From positions 1 through 5,337 of the forward strand of contig JABDRA010000126.1 in NCBI GenBank assembly GCA_013041995.1: a stretch of 5,337 nucleotides of DNA. Direction: 5' to 3'. Numbering within the stretch: position 1 is the first letter of the stretch; every line of letters begins with the position of its first letter. Below are positions 4,215 to 5,337 of the stretch, piece by piece. The DNA comes from Anderseniella sp. GTDB lineage: Bacteria > Pseudomonadota > Alphaproteobacteria > Rhizobiales > Aestuariivirgaceae. The notes under the pieces were generated by a model. It did not search any database. It saw nothing but the letters and a program-made list of their open reading frames with translations, and was not told the origin of the DNA. The position numbers and the translations under genes were made by a program.

Positions 4215-5337
4215 TCAGCCGGCCTTGCGCATCCTGCCACCACCCCTGCTGGTCGGAGGCGGTGCTGCTGCGCGTTCCTCAAACAGTTCAGCAAGCTTTT
4301 CGGTCATGGCACCGCCGAGCTCTTCGGCATCAACAATGGTGACGGCGCGCTGGTAATAGCGCGTCACGTCATGGCCGATGCCGATGGCGATCAATTCAAC
4401 CGGTGACCGGTTTTCAATATCGGCAATCACCTGGCGCAGGTGCTTTTCGAGATAGTTGCCGGAATTGACGGACAGGGTCGAATCATCAACCGGCGCACCA
4501 TCGGAGATCACCATCATGATGCGGCGTTGTTCAGGGCGTGCCAGCAACCTGTTGTGGGCCCAGATCAGCGCTTCACCGTCGATGTTCTCCTTCAACAGTC
4601 CTTCGCGCATCATCAGGCCGAGATTGCGCCGGGCGCGGCGCCATGGCTGATCGGCTGACTTGTATATGATGTGGCGCAAATCATTGAGCCTGCCGGGCAT
4701 GGCGGGCTTGCCGTCCGCCAGCCATTTCTCACGGGCCTGTCCGCCCTTCCAGGCGCGGGTTGTAAAGCCCAGGATTTCAACCTTGACCCCGCACCGCTCC
4801 AGGGTGCGGGCCAGAATGTCGGCGCAGGTGGCTGCGACCGTGATCGGCCTGCCGCGCATGGAACCGGAATTGTCCAGCAACAAAGTCACCACCGTGTCGC
4901 GGAACTGGGTGTCCTGTTCGACCTTGAACGACAGGGCGCTCATCGGGTCAATGACCACCCGGTACAGCCTTGCCGCGTCCAGGATGCCCTCTTCAAGGTC
5001 AAAGTCCCACGAGCGGTTCTGCTGAGCCATCAAGCGGCGCTGCATGCGGTTTGCCAGCCTGGCAACGACGCCCTGAAGGCTGGCCAGCTGCTTGTCGAGA
5101 TAGTTGCGCAATCTGGTCAGCTCTTCCGGGTCGCACAGCTCGTCTGCTTCCACCGTCTCATCAAACTGATTGGTGTAGACCTGATAAAACTTGTCATTGG
5201 ACATGGAGGCAAACGGCAGTTCAGGCCGCCATGGCTGGTCACCATCGGGCTCTTCTTCGCCCTGCATGTCGTCCATGTCTTCCGAGCCGTCCATTTCCAT
5301 GGCGTCTTCCATGGTCTCGTCCTGGTCGGCTTCACCT
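4215..5337 (-). CDS. cobT: Aerobic cobaltochelatase subunit CobT (C-terminal 373 residues, N terminus outside window)
   Basis: CobT and the AAA+ protein CobS form the ATP-driven chaperone complex that works with CobN to insert cobalt into hydrogenobyrinic acid a,c-diamide in the oxygen-dependent cobalamin pathway, in the cytosol. The frame is open to the right edge; the ATG at 5312 is internal, since CobT is about 630 residues. Counting from that Met: a strongly acidic linker (about 1-27, EDMDDMQGEEE), a region with a helical look (60-96), the conserved NRSWDFDLEEGILDAARLYR (99-118), then a von Willebrand A domain. Its metal site (MIDAS) is intact: DNSGS at 147-151, TT at 184-185 in GFTTRAW, and ISDGAP at 269-274. 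ENIDGEALIWA (242-252) is another CobT signature. The tail is Pro/Gly/Arg-rich (ending RMRKAG). The exported phytase-esterase-like gene follows after 20 bases. cobS would be expected upstream, beyond the window. Confidence 0.96.
   Translation of the reverse strand, partial: GEADQDETMEDAMEMDGSEDMDDMQGEEEPDGDQPWRPELPFASMSNDKFYQVYTNQFDETVEADELCDPEELTRLRNYLDKQLASLQGVVARLANRMQRRLMAQQNRSWDFDLEEGILDAARLYRVVIDPMSALSFKVEQDTQFRDTVVTLLLDNSGSMRGRPITVAATCADILARTLERCGVKVEILGFTTRAWKGGQAREKWLADGKPAMPGRLNDLRHIIYKSADQPWRRARRNLGLMMREGLLKENIDGEALIWAHNRLLARPEQRRIMMVISDGAPVDDSTLSVNSGNYLEKHLRQVIADIENRSPVELIAIGIGHDVTRYYQRAVTIVDAEELGGAMTEKLAELFEERAAAPPPTSRGGGRMRKAG

Noticed and set aside
4660..5025. A 121-codon plus-strand open frame within cobT
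   Set aside because: It is antisense to the well-conserved von Willebrand A domain of CobT. It has no motifs of its own.
1..5337. Defence, toxin-antitoxin, phage or mobile-element system
   Set aside because: All sizeable genes have ordinary metabolic, ribosomal or exported-protein identities. No recombinase, terminal repeats, CRISPR-like spacing or composition break was seen.

Overview
The window looks like a chromosomal segment of an alphaproteobacterium, most likely in the Hyphomicrobiales (Rhizobiales). The pointers are a CobT-type aerobic cobaltochelatase gene, a 96-residue L28 of the alphaproteobacterial type, a DUF3108-like exported protein, and a CTTGAC-type promoter in front of rpmB. 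Base composition is moderately GC-rich and looks even throughout. I see no transposase, integrase, phage gene, tRNA, rRNA or CRISPR array.

Layout, left to right. (1) At the left edge is the first ~14 codons of a minus-strand gene, probably a phospholipase/carboxylesterase-type hydrolase. (2) A ~210-base spacer carries three hairpins, one of which is terminator-like on the minus strand. (3) A minus-strand DUF3108-like periplasmic protein follows. (4) A 381-base divergent intergenic region holds a good sigma-70-type promoter for rpmB with a structured ~127-nt leader, a weaker promoter candidate for the DUF3108-like gene, and a GAAC-N7-GAAC site matching the alphaproteobacterial LexA half-site pattern. 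(5) rpmB (ribosomal protein L28) is followed by a strong intrinsic terminator. (6) Two plus-strand genes come next: a left-handed beta-helix acetyltransferase resembling the phosphonate-associated hexapeptide transferases, and a flavin-split-barrel (PNPOx-like) protein. A perfect hairpin with an SD-like loop lies between them. (7) On the minus strand, convergent with the preceding genes, are cobT (C-terminal part only) and, 20 bases downstream of its stop, an exported 'esterase-like activity of phytase' protein.

How the genes fit together. cobT belongs to late aerobic cobalamin synthesis: CobN, CobS and CobT insert cobalt into hydrogenobyrinic acid a,c-diamide. The exported protein downstream is probably co-transcribed with it, but its role is unknown. 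rpmB is an autonomous housekeeping unit. The acetyltransferase and PNPOx-like genes form a small directon of unknown substrate between rpmB and the cobT unit. No single new multi-gene system is evident. The items most worth a second look are non-coding: the rpmB leader repeats, the SD-loop hairpin and the LexA-like site. The acetyltransferase, which has no phosphonate genes beside it, is also worth checking.
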